Shown: piece after piece, positions 30,908 through 38,590 of the stretch | Layout: the number at the start of each line of letters is the position of its first letter | How positions within the stretch are numbered: position 1 is the first letter of the stretch | From: an uncultured Eubacteriales bacterium | GTDB taxonomy: Bacteria; Bacillota; Clostridia; Christensenellales; Borkfalkiaceae | Assembly (NCBI GenBank): GCA_902465495.1 | Contig: CABQND010000013.1 | Location: 1-38,590, forward strand | Length of the DNA: 38,590 nucleotides | Direction of reading: 5' to 3' | Position numbers and translations under genes: made by a program | Notes under the pieces: generated by a model | The model's database searches: none | What the model was told of the DNA's origin: nothing | Seen by the model: only the letters and a program-made list of their open reading frames with translations

Positions 30908-31744
30908 ATGGCAACAGCGCTTCCCGTATTGGAGAGAGAGAAAGTAAATAACAGGACCGAAAGCTCGCTGAAAGCATATGGAAAACTCAGCGGGGCGGCG
31001 GAGCCTGCTCCGATGACGGAGGAACAGAAGGCGCTGAAATTTAATTCGCGTATTTCGCAGAATTATCAGAACCTGATCAATCCCGATTTGAAGAAAGCGG
31101 AAGATATCATGGGCGGAGCGGTTGAAGCTCCCGCATATGAAACGCCCGAAGCGTATGCTCGCGCGACTCTGTATCCGGAGCGCACGGAAGAAAGTGCGCC
31201 GCGCTTTCAGCATCAGCGTGTGACGGAAGATTTGTTCCGTGCTGACTCGCCGATCAATGCACCGCGCATGGATGCATCGTATGAGGCAGTGGATTTTGCC
31301 CAGCCCGTATTTGCGCCGCAGCAGGAATATACGCAACAGCCTGAATTTGCGCCGCAGCAAGAGTATGCGCAGCAGTCCGAACAGGCGTTTGCGGAAGAGA
31401 CGAACGAAGATCTGAAACCGACAGCGACTACCATTCAGTACCGTTCTGAATTGTACAGCGACGAAAAGCGTACGGTTGTGGAAGAAAAGAAAGGGTATGC
31501 GCTGACGGCGAAGGGTAAACTTCTTCTTGCGATCTATGCGGTTGTAGTCGTGATCGTGCTCGCGCTCATCATCGTGAATACGAGCGTTTTAAAGAATATC
31601 GATACGGAAACGGCGGCATACGAAGCACAGCTCAATGAGTCCATTGCTCGAGCTGAAAAGCTGGCGGAAGATATCGAGGTGGCTACTTCGGACGAAACGA
31701 TCACCGAGTGGGGGATCAACAACGGCATGTATTTTGCCGACTAA
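30908..31744 (+). CDS. FtsL-like single-pass membrane protein, long N-terminus
   Basis: A 278-residue protein in the place where dcw clusters carry ftsL. Residues 1-200 are polar, probably disordered and cytoplasmic, with a Gln-rich direct repeat (FAPQQEYTQQ at 135-144, FAPQQEYAQQ at 147-156). One transmembrane helix lies at 205-224 after a Lys-containing flank. About 50 residues follow outside; the part TAAYEAQLNESIARAEKLAE looks like a coiled coil. FtsL/DivIC proteins have this topology but a short N-terminus. The FtsL role is inferred from position and topology, not from sequence identity. AAGGAG precedes the ATG. Confidence 0.7.
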   Translation: MATALPVLEREKVNNRTESSLKAYGKLSGAAEPAPMTEEQKALKFNSRISQNYQNLINPDLKKAEDIMGGAVEAPAYETPEAYARATLYPERTEESAPRFQHQRVTEDLFRADSPINAPRMDASYEAVDFAQPVFAPQQEYTQQPEFAPQQEYAQQSEQAFAEETNEDLKPTATTIQYRSELYSDEKRTVVEEKKGYALTAKGKLLLAIYAVVVVIVLALIIVNTSVLKNIDTETAAYEAQLNESIARAEKLAEDIEVATSDETITEWGINNGMYFAD

Positions 31745-31772
31745 AAGACAATAAAAAGATCTACGAAAGAAT

Positions 31773-31825
31773 CCGGTCTCGCGTGCGGCTCTTTGGAAAG
31801 GGCTGCGGGTGTGGCCGGTTTTTTT
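31773..31825 (+). terminator. Attenuator-like hairpin before ftsI
   Basis: CCGGTC (31773-31778) pairs with GGCCGG (31813-31818). The stem continues inward through CGTGCGGCTC and GGGCTGCGGG with two mismatches and several G-T pairs, then comes TTTTTTT (31819-31825). It would stop part of the transcription between the FtsL-like gene and ftsI. Confidence 0.65.
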
Positions 31826-31847
31826 GTGCGGTGAGGAGGAGACAGGC

Positions 31848-33602
31848 ATCCGTAAACGAGAATTAAAAGATCGGGCGGGCTATTCCGCGACCATTTTACG
31901 AAAGAGGTTATTCGCTGTGATTATAGCGGTAGCCTTTATTTTTGTGCTGATTTTGGCGCGATTTTTTTATGTGCAGGTCGTGCTGGGTGAAAAATTGCGC
32001 ATGCGCGCGCTTCCGCAATGGACCAGAGAAGTTCCGGTCATTGCTTCGCGCGGCAAAATTGTCGATACGAATGGAGTTGTTCTTGCGGATAATAAGACCT
32101 CCTATTCGGTATTCGTGCGACCGAACGCGGTAAGCGATAAACAAAAAACGGCGGACACGCTTGCGGACATTTTTTCGCTGGATGCTGTTGCTCTCTGTGA
32201 AAAATTGGTTGCGGCGGGGGTGTCGGAGCTTACCATAAGCCGTCATGTCGACAAAACTTTGGTGGAAGAGTTGGAGCGATATGATCTTCCGGGCGTATAT
32301 TATGCGCGTGACAATACGCGCGTTTATCCGTACGGAAGCACGCTCAGCCGTGTCCTTGGTTTTACCGCCGTAGACAATACGGGGCTGACGGGTATCGAAA
32401 AATATTACGAAAAATATCTTGCCGGAGAGAACGGCGAAATCGCATATCCGACTGATCTGGTCGGCGTAGAAGTAGACGGCGTGGCCACATATCGCCCCGC
32501 GACGGACGGATTGAATGTGCGGTTGACCATTGATTATGGTATTCAGGCGGCAGCGGAAGCAGTGATGCAAGAGGTATACGAAGAGTATTCTCCGAAAACA
32601 GCGCAGTGCATTGTGCTTGATCCGAATACATTTGATATCTTGGCGATGGCAGAGTATCCGGGCTATGATCTGAACGATGTGCCGCGCGATGATCCCGATC
32701 TTCTCAATGAACTTTCCAGGAACAATCTCATTTCGGACATCTATGAGCCGGGATCCACGTTTAAGATCGTGACCGCGGCGGCAAATATTGAAGAATATTT
32801 GCAAGGAAACAGCGCAGCTTTTTCGCTGCAACACATATTTAACAGCAGTCGCACGCGTACTGTTGATGGCACGACGGTAAAATGTTGGAGCAATCACGCG
32901 AATGGAAAGCATAGTCATCAGACATTGGCGGAGGCTTTAAACAACAGCTGCAACCCTTGTTTTACGGACATTGCGCTTTCACTGGGAACGGAAACTTTCT
33001 ACGATTATTTGGAGCTTTTCAATTTTGGCAAGACAACGGGCATTGATTTTTCGGGAGAAGCGCAGGGGATGTTGATTCCGGAAAGTGCGGTGCGCGCCTG
33101 CGATCTTGCGCGCATCGGGTTTGGTCAGACAGTAGCGGTCACGGCATTGCAATTGGCGTGTGCAGGGGCAGCGGCAGTCAACGGCGGATATTATTACCAG
33201 CCGCGATTGGTTCGGGAGATCTATTCGGAAGACGGAAAGATTGAAGAGAGTATCCCAGTCCTCTTAAAAAACCGCACAGTCAGTGAAGAAGCATCGCGCA
33301 TTTTGGCATCTCTTTTGGAAGGCGTGGTGAAGAACGGGAGCGGAAGCCGTGCTTACATTGAGGGATATCGCGTGGGCGGTAAAACGGGTACAGCGCAAAA
33401 GTTTGAGAACGGAGCGATTGCGCAAGGGAAATATGTATCTTCTTTTCTCGGTTTTTTCCCGGCGAACGATCCGCAGTATTTGGCGCTTGTCATAGTTGAT
33501 GAGCCGCAGGGGGCGTATTACGGTAGCGTAGTGGCGGCACCGGCGGCACAGAAAATTTTCCAGAGCATTATTGATCTGAAAAACATACAACCATACGAAT
33601 AA
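31848..33602 (+). CDS. ftsI: Division/sporulation transpeptidase (FtsI/SpoVD type PBP)
   Basis: A class B penicillin-binding protein that cross-links septal peptidoglycan outside the membrane. A basic N-terminus (KRELKDR) and one membrane anchor (LFAVIIAVAFIFVLILARFF) precede the dimerisation domain (ASRGKIVDTNG) and the transpeptidase domain. The catalytic motifs are STFK in EPGSTFKI, SCN in NNSCNPCF and KTGT in GGKTGTAQ. No C-terminal PASTA domain is present. The start is unclear: ATC 31848 stands about 7-8 bases after GAGGAGGAG, while GTG 31809 (frame open upstream) lies inside the hairpin. I give the ATC position; the longer form would be 597 residues. FtsI versus SpoVD cannot be told from sequence alone. 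Confidence 0.9.
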   Translation: MRKRELKDRAGYSATILRKRLFAVIIAVAFIFVLILARFFYVQVVLGEKLRMRALPQWTREVPVIASRGKIVDTNGVVLADNKTSYSVFVRPNAVSDKQKTADTLADIFSLDAVALCEKLVAAGVSELTISRHVDKTLVEELERYDLPGVYYARDNTRVYPYGSTLSRVLGFTAVDNTGLTGIEKYYEKYLAGENGEIAYPTDLVGVEVDGVATYRPATDGLNVRLTIDYGIQAAAEAVMQEVYEEYSPKTAQCIVLDPNTFDILAMAEYPGYDLNDVPRDDPDLLNELSRNNLISDIYEPGSTFKIVTAAANIEEYLQGNSAAFSLQHIFNSSRTRTVDGTTVKCWSNHANGKHSHQTLAEALNNSCNPCFTDIALSLGTETFYDYLELFNFGKTTGIDFSGEAQGMLIPESAVRACDLARIGFGQTVAVTALQLACAGAAAVNGGYYYQPRLVREIYSEDGKIEESIPVLLKNRTVSEEASRILASLLEGVVKNGSGSRAYIEGYRVGGKTGTAQKFENGAIAQGKYVSSFLGFFPANDPQYLALVIVDEPQGAYYGSVVAAPAAQKIFQSIIDLKNIQPYE

Positions 33603-33614
33603 AGGAGTTCAGTT

Positions 33615-35087
33615 TTGTTACTTTCCGGTTTGCTTGAAGAATTCAATTACGAAAGAACGTACGGATTTCGGGATGAAGAGATCGCGGGAGTTGGTACGGA
33701 TAGCAAGCATGTCATGCAAGGAGATCTGTTTGTATGCTTTTCAGGCGGCGAACATGATGGACACGATTATGCCGCGGAAGCGGTGGCGGCAGGCGCGGTT
33801 GCGTTGGTGGTGGAACGAGAACTTGAGATCGCGGTGCCGCAGGTGATCGTAAAAGACGGGCGCAGTGCGGCGACGCAGATCGCCGCTGCCTTTTACGGTC
33901 ATCCCGAACGAAAATTAAAAATTGTGGGGATCACGGGCACCAATGGAAAAACGACGACCGCGCATATGCTAACATCCGTGCTTACGGCAGACGGAAAAAA
34001 GTGCGGTAATATCGGAACGCTCGGGATTTTTTATGCGAATAAAGAGGTGTCTCCCGATCTGACAACGCCGGATCCGTCTTTCCTGTATAAGATCTTTGCG
34101 GATATGGTGGAGTCGGGGGTGGAATACGTCGTTATGGAAGTTTCGGCGCACGCGCTGTATTTCGGGAAGACGGACGGCATCTTTTTTGAAGCGGCGGTGT
34201 TTACCAATCTCACCGAAGATCATTTGGATTTTTTCCATACGATGAGTGCATATGCGGCGGCAAAAGAAAAGCTGTTCGAAGCGGGCAGGTCGCGCTTTGC
34301 GGTGCTCAATTCGGATGACGAGGAGGGCAGAAAGATTGCTGCAACCTGTGAGAACGCGGTATGCTACGGATTGGAAAATCCTGCGGAAGTATTTGCGGTC
34401 GACATCCGTGAAAATTTTGACGGATGTTCCTTTGTGATCAATCTTTTTGATGAATTGTACGACATTCGTCTGAATATGGCGGGCATGCACAACGTATATA
34501 ATGCAATGGCGGCAGCGACATGCGCAAAACTTTTAGGAGTGTCTGTGCCTGTAATTGCGGCGGGGCTGGCGGGAATGCCGCGGGTAAGCGGACGATTGGA
34601 ATATGTTGCGCGCGCAAACGGTGCGGATATTTTTGTGGACTTTGCGCATACTCCCGACGGGCTGGAAAAATCTCTCATGGCACTCAGACGCCATTGCGAG
34701 GGCAGGCTGATCTGCGTATTCGGGTGCGGAGGAAACCGCGATTCGATCAAGCGCCCGATCATGGGCGAGATCGCTGCGCGCATAGCTGATTTTTCAGTGC
34801 TTACGTCCGACAATCCGCGCTATGAGGATCCGTTTGACATCATTTTGCAGATCGAAAGCGGAACGCGCGCAGTGACTGACGCGTATGTGATCGTGGTCGA
34901 TCGCGAACGTGCGATCGAATACGCTTTGGATATGCTGCAAGAGGGCGACGTCTTGCTGGTTGCGGGGAAGGGCGGTGAAAATTATCAGGAGATCATGGGG
35001 GTGCGGCATATCTACAATGACGTTTCGGCAATCAAAAAATTGCTGAGCGGCATGCGTTCGCCGAAGAGCGGGTACAATGAAAGTTGA
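33615..35087 (+). CDS. murE: UDP-MurNAc-tripeptide synthetase MurE (meso-DAP type)
   Basis: It adds meso-diaminopimelate to UDP-MurNAc-L-Ala-D-Glu. The ATP loop is GITGTNGKTTT (about residues 107-117); TTPDPSF, EVSAHAL and DFAHTPDG follow. TSDNPRYEDP holds DNPR, the motif for meso-DAP, whereas lysine-adding enzymes differ here. This agrees with ddh at 16513. The start is TTG, behind AAAGGAG. At 490 residues it is normal. It overlaps mraY by 11 bases. Confidence 0.96.
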   Translation: MLLSGLLEEFNYERTYGFRDEEIAGVGTDSKHVMQGDLFVCFSGGEHDGHDYAAEAVAAGAVALVVERELEIAVPQVIVKDGRSAATQIAAAFYGHPERKLKIVGITGTNGKTTTAHMLTSVLTADGKKCGNIGTLGIFYANKEVSPDLTTPDPSFLYKIFADMVESGVEYVVMEVSAHALYFGKTDGIFFEAAVFTNLTEDHLDFFHTMSAYAAAKEKLFEAGRSRFAVLNSDDEEGRKIAATCENAVCYGLENPAEVFAVDIRENFDGCSFVINLFDELYDIRLNMAGMHNVYNAMAAATCAKLLGVSVPVIAAGLAGMPRVSGRLEYVARANGADIFVDFAHTPDGLEKSLMALRRHCEGRLICVFGCGGNRDSIKRPIMGEIAARIADFSVLTSDNPRYEDPFDIILQIESGTRAVTDAYVIVVDRERAIEYALDMLQEGDVLLVAGKGGENYQEIMGVRHIYNDVSAIKKLLSGMRSPKSGYNES

Positions 35088-36033
35088 ATTTCTGATTTTG
35101 ATCGTGTCGGCGGCAATGTCCGCAATATTCTGTGCGGCGCTCATTCCGCTTTTGAAGCGGACGGGCGCGCGGCAATACATTCTGGGGTATGTCAAAGAAC
35201 ATACGCAAAAGAGCGGCACGCCCACGATGGGCGGGCTGTCTTTTGTTGCCGCGACGGCGCTGTGCGCTCTTGCGTTCGGGCTGTATTCGGACAGGCTTTG
35301 CGCTGTGGCGGTGACGCTCGGCGCGGCGTATACGGCAGTGGGCTTTTTGGATGACTTTATCAAGCATCGTTTTCGCCGCAATCTCGGACTGCGCGCTTAC
35401 CAGAAGATTTTCTTTCAGGTTGCGATCGCGTTCATTGCCGGGATATTTTGTTATCGAAACGAATTGACCGTTTTGCATATTCCGTTTACTCGTATTTCTT
35501 GGGATATAGGAATATGGATGATTCCGGTTGCGGCGTTTGTATTCGTCGCGGCAACCAACTGCGTCAATCTCACGGACGGACTGGACGGGTTGGCGGCGTC
35601 GGTAGGGTTTTGGTATTTTGCCGCGCTTGCGCCGCTCATCTATTTTCTTTCGGGAGAGGAAGGGACGTCTCTCATGCGGCTGTGTCTGATTCTCTGCGGA
35701 GCATTGGCGGGATACCTTTTATTCAACACAAATAAGGCATCCGTTTTTATGGGGGATACCGGATCTTTGGGTCTTGGCGGGTTTGCGGCGGCGATCGCCG
35801 CGTTCAGCGGGAATCTTTTGTATATTGCCGTGCTCGGAATTATGTTTGTATGTTCGGGAATATCTGTGATACTGCAAGTAATATATTATAAACGTACGAA
35901 GAAGCGCATTTTTCTTATGGCGCCGCTGCACCATCATTTTCAGGAAAAGGGATATTCGGAAAGCAAGATCGTGTATGCGTATTCGCTGATTACGGCGGCG
36001 ATGGGCGCGGCGTGCCTGTTTTTCGTTCAATAA
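35077..36033 (+). CDS. mraY: Phospho-MurNAc-pentapeptide translocase MraY
   Basis: It transfers phospho-MurNAc-pentapeptide to undecaprenyl phosphate, making lipid I at the inner membrane. A 318-residue, ten-helix protein with KEHTQKSGTPTMGG (about 39-52), GFLDDFIK (the Asp-Asp pair), NLTDGLDGLA, FMGDTGSLGLGG and APLHHHFQ. It begins inside the end of murE. murF, usually found between the two, is absent. Confidence 0.97.
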   Translation: MKVEFLILIVSAAMSAIFCAALIPLLKRTGARQYILGYVKEHTQKSGTPTMGGLSFVAATALCALAFGLYSDRLCAVAVTLGAAYTAVGFLDDFIKHRFRRNLGLRAYQKIFFQVAIAFIAGIFCYRNELTVLHIPFTRISWDIGIWMIPVAAFVFVAATNCVNLTDGLDGLAASVGFWYFAALAPLIYFLSGEEGTSLMRLCLILCGALAGYLLFNTNKASVFMGDTGSLGLGGFAAAIAAFSGNLLYIAVLGIMFVCSGISVILQVIYYKRTKKRIFLMAPLHHHFQEKGYSESKIVYAYSLITAAMGAACLFFVQ

Positions 36034-36051
36034 ATGCGGGAGTGTACGGGA

Positions 36052-37431
36052 ATGTATTTCAGACAGCAAAAATTTTTGGTTGCGGGCATATCGAAGAGTG
36101 GCTCGGCATGTTGTGAGTTTCTGCTTTCGCGCGGTGCGATCGTTTATATGTACGATGACGTTGCGGCTGGCGCGGTGCAAAGCACTATGGCAAAACTGGA
36201 AGAGCGCGGGGCGATTCCGCTACGGCAGGGAGGGTTTGCTTCGGCGGCGGAGGAATGTGATGTACTTGTTTTGAGCCCGGGCATTCCCATCGATCACGAG
36301 CTTCCTGTTTTGTTTCGGAAGAAGGGCAAGCGGATTTTGGGAGAAGCCGAACTGGGGTGTTTGTTTTTGCGGGCGGCGCTCGTGGCGGTCACGGGGACGA
36401 ACGGCAAGACGACGACGGTTACGATGATCGACGAGATCCTGCGCGCGGCGGGAGAAAAAAGCATTGCTTGCGGGAATATCGGCTTGCCGCTCGTTGCCTG
36501 TGTGGACGGGCTGGGATACGATGATATCGCCGTAATGGAAGTATCGAGTTTTCAGTTGGAAACGCTTTCTTCCATACGTCCGCATATTGCTGTGATTACA
36601 AACGTGACCGAAGATCATCTCGACCGCCATTACACGATGGAAAATTACATATATCTCAAATCCAAACTTTTGCGCAATATGCGCGAGAGTGAATATGCCG
36701 TTTTAAACTTTGACGATCCGATCGTGCGTGGGTTTGCGAAAGATGCGCGTTGCCCGGTGCATTGGTTTTCGGTGAAGGAGCGGGTTTCGGGTGCATATCT
36801 GTTTGACGGCGGGCTGTATTTTGAAAACGAAAAGATCATGGACGTTTCACAGCTGTCGCTCAAAGGCGAGCACAATGTCAAGAATGCGCTTTCGGCGATC
36901 TGCGCGGCAAAGCTGATGGGGCTTGAAAGCGGCACGATCGCGCGGGCGCTTTCGTCCATGCGCGGGGTGCGTCACCGCATTGAGCGGGTGGGCGAGGTGG
37001 ACGGCGTCGTTTATATAAACGATTCCAAAGGCACCAATGTAGATGCAACGCTCAATGCGATCGACTGCATTCAGGAAGATATCGTGCTTTTGCTCGGAGG
37101 AAAAGACAAAGGATACGATTATGATAAGTTATTCAGTCGGATTCGTGCTGGGCATGTCGTGCACAGTGTGCTGTATGGAGAAAATCGTTTTCAGCTATTC
37201 AACAGTGCGATGCGTTGCAATGAATCGCGTGTTACGTTGTGCGCCGATTTCGATCTCGCCGTCAAAATCGCGCGGATGACGGCAAAGCCCGGTCAGTGCG
37301 TGCTTCTCAGTCCGGCAAGCAGCAGTTTTGATGCTTTTTCTGGGTATGAAGAGCGTGGCGAGCGGTTCGAGGCACTTGTAAAGGGGTTCGAGGGAGAAGA
37401 AATTGAACGTGTCAGCGGCGGCGACCGTTAA
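36052..37431 (+). CDS. murD: UDP-MurNAc-L-alanine:D-glutamate ligase MurD
   Basis: It adds D-glutamate to UDP-MurNAc-L-Ala in the cytosol. FLVAGISKSG begins the UDP-binding domain; VTGTNGKTTTV is the ATP loop; MEVSSFQLE, NVTEDHLDRH, GEHNVKNALSA, YINDSKGTN and LLGGKDKG follow. I chose ATG 36052, 9 bases after GGGAG, giving 459 residues; ATG 36034 directly follows the mraY stop but has no ribosome site. It overlaps ftsW by 29 bases. Confidence 0.96.
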   Translation: MYFRQQKFLVAGISKSGSACCEFLLSRGAIVYMYDDVAAGAVQSTMAKLEERGAIPLRQGGFASAAEECDVLVLSPGIPIDHELPVLFRKKGKRILGEAELGCLFLRAALVAVTGTNGKTTTVTMIDEILRAAGEKSIACGNIGLPLVACVDGLGYDDIAVMEVSSFQLETLSSIRPHIAVITNVTEDHLDRHYTMENYIYLKSKLLRNMRESEYAVLNFDDPIVRGFAKDARCPVHWFSVKERVSGAYLFDGGLYFENEKIMDVSQLSLKGEHNVKNALSAICAAKLMGLESGTIARALSSMRGVRHRIERVGEVDGVVYINDSKGTNVDATLNAIDCIQEDIVLLLGGKDKGYDYDKLFSRIRAGHVVHSVLYGENRFQLFNSAMRCNESRVTLCADFDLAVKIARMTAKPGQCVLLSPASSSFDAFSGYEERGERFEALVKGFEGEEIERVSGGDR

Positions 37432-38545
37432 AGAAACGCGCGGCGTGTTTCGCGCCGGCGCGGTCATAATACCCGTACTGACGGTGCTTATTGCCGCATT
37501 CGGTGTGCTGATGGTGTATTCGGCGAGCTTTTACACGGCACAGACCCAGTACGATGATGCGTTTTACTTCATGAAAAAGCAATTGCTTGGGTTTGTTCTC
37601 GGAATTGCGGCGATGTTTGCTGCGGCTTTTTTTCCATACAAAAACCTCAAAAAACTCAAATGGCCGGCGCTGATCGTTTCGCCGGTGCTTCTTGCGGCGG
37701 TATTTATTCCGGGATTGGGTGTGGAAAATTATGGTGCGACGCGCTGGATCGGTTTGGGACCGATCACGATCCAACCTTCGGAGATCGCAAAATATGGGTT
37801 TGTGATTTTTGCGGCTGCATATGTGAGCGAAAAACCCGAACGCATGAAAAAATTTACGGGTATGCTTCCCGTATTGGGTGCGGGCGGAGCAATCTGTGTG
37901 CTTATCATTTTGGAACCGAATATGTCGGTCACAATGTGTGTCGGACTTCTGACACTTGTCATGCTTTTTGTCAGCGGTGTCAAACTGCGCTATATACTGA
38001 TCGTTTTGATTCCCGCGGCGCTCGCCGTACCCGTACTTATCCTGATCGAGCCGTATCGCTTGCAGAGATTATATGCGTTTCTTGATCCGTGGCAGTCGCC
38101 GCAAGGAGAAGGGTATCAGCTTATTCAGTCATTGTATGCGCTCGGCAACGGCGGTTGGTTCGGGACGGGATTGTTCAATTCGGTGCAAAAATATCGGTAT
38201 TTGCCGTTTGCGGAATCGGATTTTATTTTGTCGGTGATCGGCGAAGAGTTCGGTTTTGTCGGAATTGTGATTTTGTTTTTGTTGTTCGGTTTGCTCATTT
38301 TTGCGGGCATACGTACAGCATCGCGGTGCAAAGACTTGTTCGGCTTTCTCATGGCTTCCGGGATTACGGCGGTGTTAGCGATCCAGGTGATTTTGAACGC
38401 TCTTGTGGTGAGCGGTTCCATTCCTCCGACGGGATTGCCGTTGCCGCTCATCAGCTCCGGGAATACTTCGCTGATCATCACCATGGCTGCGATGGGAGTT
38501 TTGTACAATATATCGCGAGGCGGGAAAGGTTTTAAAAGAAAATGA
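37403..38545 (+). CDS. ftsW: Lipid-II polymerase / division protein FtsW
   Basis: A SEDS-family glycosyltransferase of the divisome with about ten membrane helices in 380 residues. ATRWIGLGPITIQPSEIAK, LEPNMSVTM, GEGYQLIQSLYALGNGGWFGTG, PFAESDFILSVIGEEFG and PTGLPLPLISSGNTS are SEDS signatures. The start is TTG, about 7 bases after AGGGAG inside murD. RodA could look similar, but the dcw location favours FtsW. It is the last gene before a terminator. Confidence 0.95.
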   Translation: MNVSAAATVKETRGVFRAGAVIIPVLTVLIAAFGVLMVYSASFYTAQTQYDDAFYFMKKQLLGFVLGIAAMFAAAFFPYKNLKKLKWPALIVSPVLLAAVFIPGLGVENYGATRWIGLGPITIQPSEIAKYGFVIFAAAYVSEKPERMKKFTGMLPVLGAGGAICVLIILEPNMSVTMCVGLLTLVMLFVSGVKLRYILIVLIPAALAVPVLILIEPYRLQRLYAFLDPWQSPQGEGYQLIQSLYALGNGGWFGTGLFNSVQKYRYLPFAESDFILSVIGEEFGFVGIVILFLLFGLLIFAGIRTASRCKDLFGFLMASGITAVLAIQVILNALVVSGSIPPTGLPLPLISSGNTSLIITMAAMGVLYNISRGGKGFKRK

Positions 38546-38549
38546 CGAG

Positions 38550-38580
38550 CGCCGTCCGGGAAGACCGGACGGCGTTTTTT
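38550..38580 (+). terminator. Terminator of the dcw operon
   Basis: CGCCGTCCGG (38550-38559) pairs perfectly with CCGGACGGCG (38565-38574), followed by TTTTTT. It ends the cluster after ftsW. Confidence 0.93.
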
Positions 38581-38590
38581 GTGCGCCCGC

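Noticed and set aside
31309..31385. Tandem DNA repeat in the FtsL-like gene as a mobile or CRISPR-like element
   Set aside because: It is a two-copy in-frame coding repeat giving the Q-rich peptide repeat; no array or spacer structure.
31908..32918. 336-codon minus-strand frame opposite ftsI
   Set aside because: Arg-rich shadow of a clear penicillin-binding protein gene.

Overview
The window looks like chromosome of a Gram-positive anaerobe of the Clostridia, probably an uncultured gut lineage. The evidence is a glycyl-radical pyruvate formate-lyase with its activase, a T-box leader and a ZTP riboswitch, a BirA-type biotin operon, a division/cell-wall (dcw) cluster with a DAP-type MurE, and strong AGGAGG-type ribosome binding sites. 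Genus cannot be fixed from sequence reading alone. Nearly every transcription unit has a consensus promoter (TTGACA-like and TATAAT-like boxes 16-18 bp apart) and ends in a long, near-perfect hairpin. I see no CRISPR array, prophage, insertion sequence or attachment site.

Layout. 1-1620: unrecognised short ORF and a 5'-truncated GH127 arabinofuranosidase. 1628-3278: birA-bioY biotin unit behind a BirA operator. 3353-3532: tRNA-Pro(CGG) with its own promoter and terminator. 3813-7020: GH20 hexosaminidase, low-molecular-weight phosphotyrosine phosphatase and AEC transporter. 7030-8791 (minus): MgtE with a duplicated N-domain. 8843-10840: aminotransferase and histidine phosphatase. 10911-11671 (minus): NodB deacetylase. 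11717-13426: tryptophan T-box and a lone trpB2. 13444-16463: galK-galM-yfcE. 16452-18192: DAP dehydrogenase and an SGNH hydrolase. 18228-21478: ZTP riboswitch, pflB, pflA. 21566-22417 (minus): thioredoxin-reductase-like flavoprotein. 22490-27827 (minus): polyamine regulator and potA-potB-potC-potD. 28061-28560 (minus): rpsT. 28640-29398: murI. 29444-38580: mraZ-rsmH-ftsL-like-ftsI-murE-mraY-murD-ftsW, closed by a terminator.

How the genes work together. Three sets supply peptidoglycan: ddh makes meso-DAP, murI makes D-Glu, and the dcw genes use them (murE, mraY, murD) or build and place the wall (ftsI, ftsW). The sugar genes suggest scavenging of galactose, N-acetylhexosamine and perhaps arabinose. 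The biotin unit suggests uptake rather than synthesis. TrpB2 without the other trp genes suggests indole salvage or serine/indole coupling under tRNA-Trp control. Pfl under ZTP control ties formate production to the one-carbon (formyl-folate) state of the cell.

I did not find a wholly undescribed system. The most unusual items are lineage-style protein elaborations (tandem N-domains in MgtE, a doubled TOBE unit in PotA, a doubly anchored PotD, a tailed S20, a long Q-rich FtsL-like protein) and start-site or regulatory oddities (apparently leaderless birA, a possible AUC start for ftsI behind an attenuator-like hairpin, and promoters nested in terminators).
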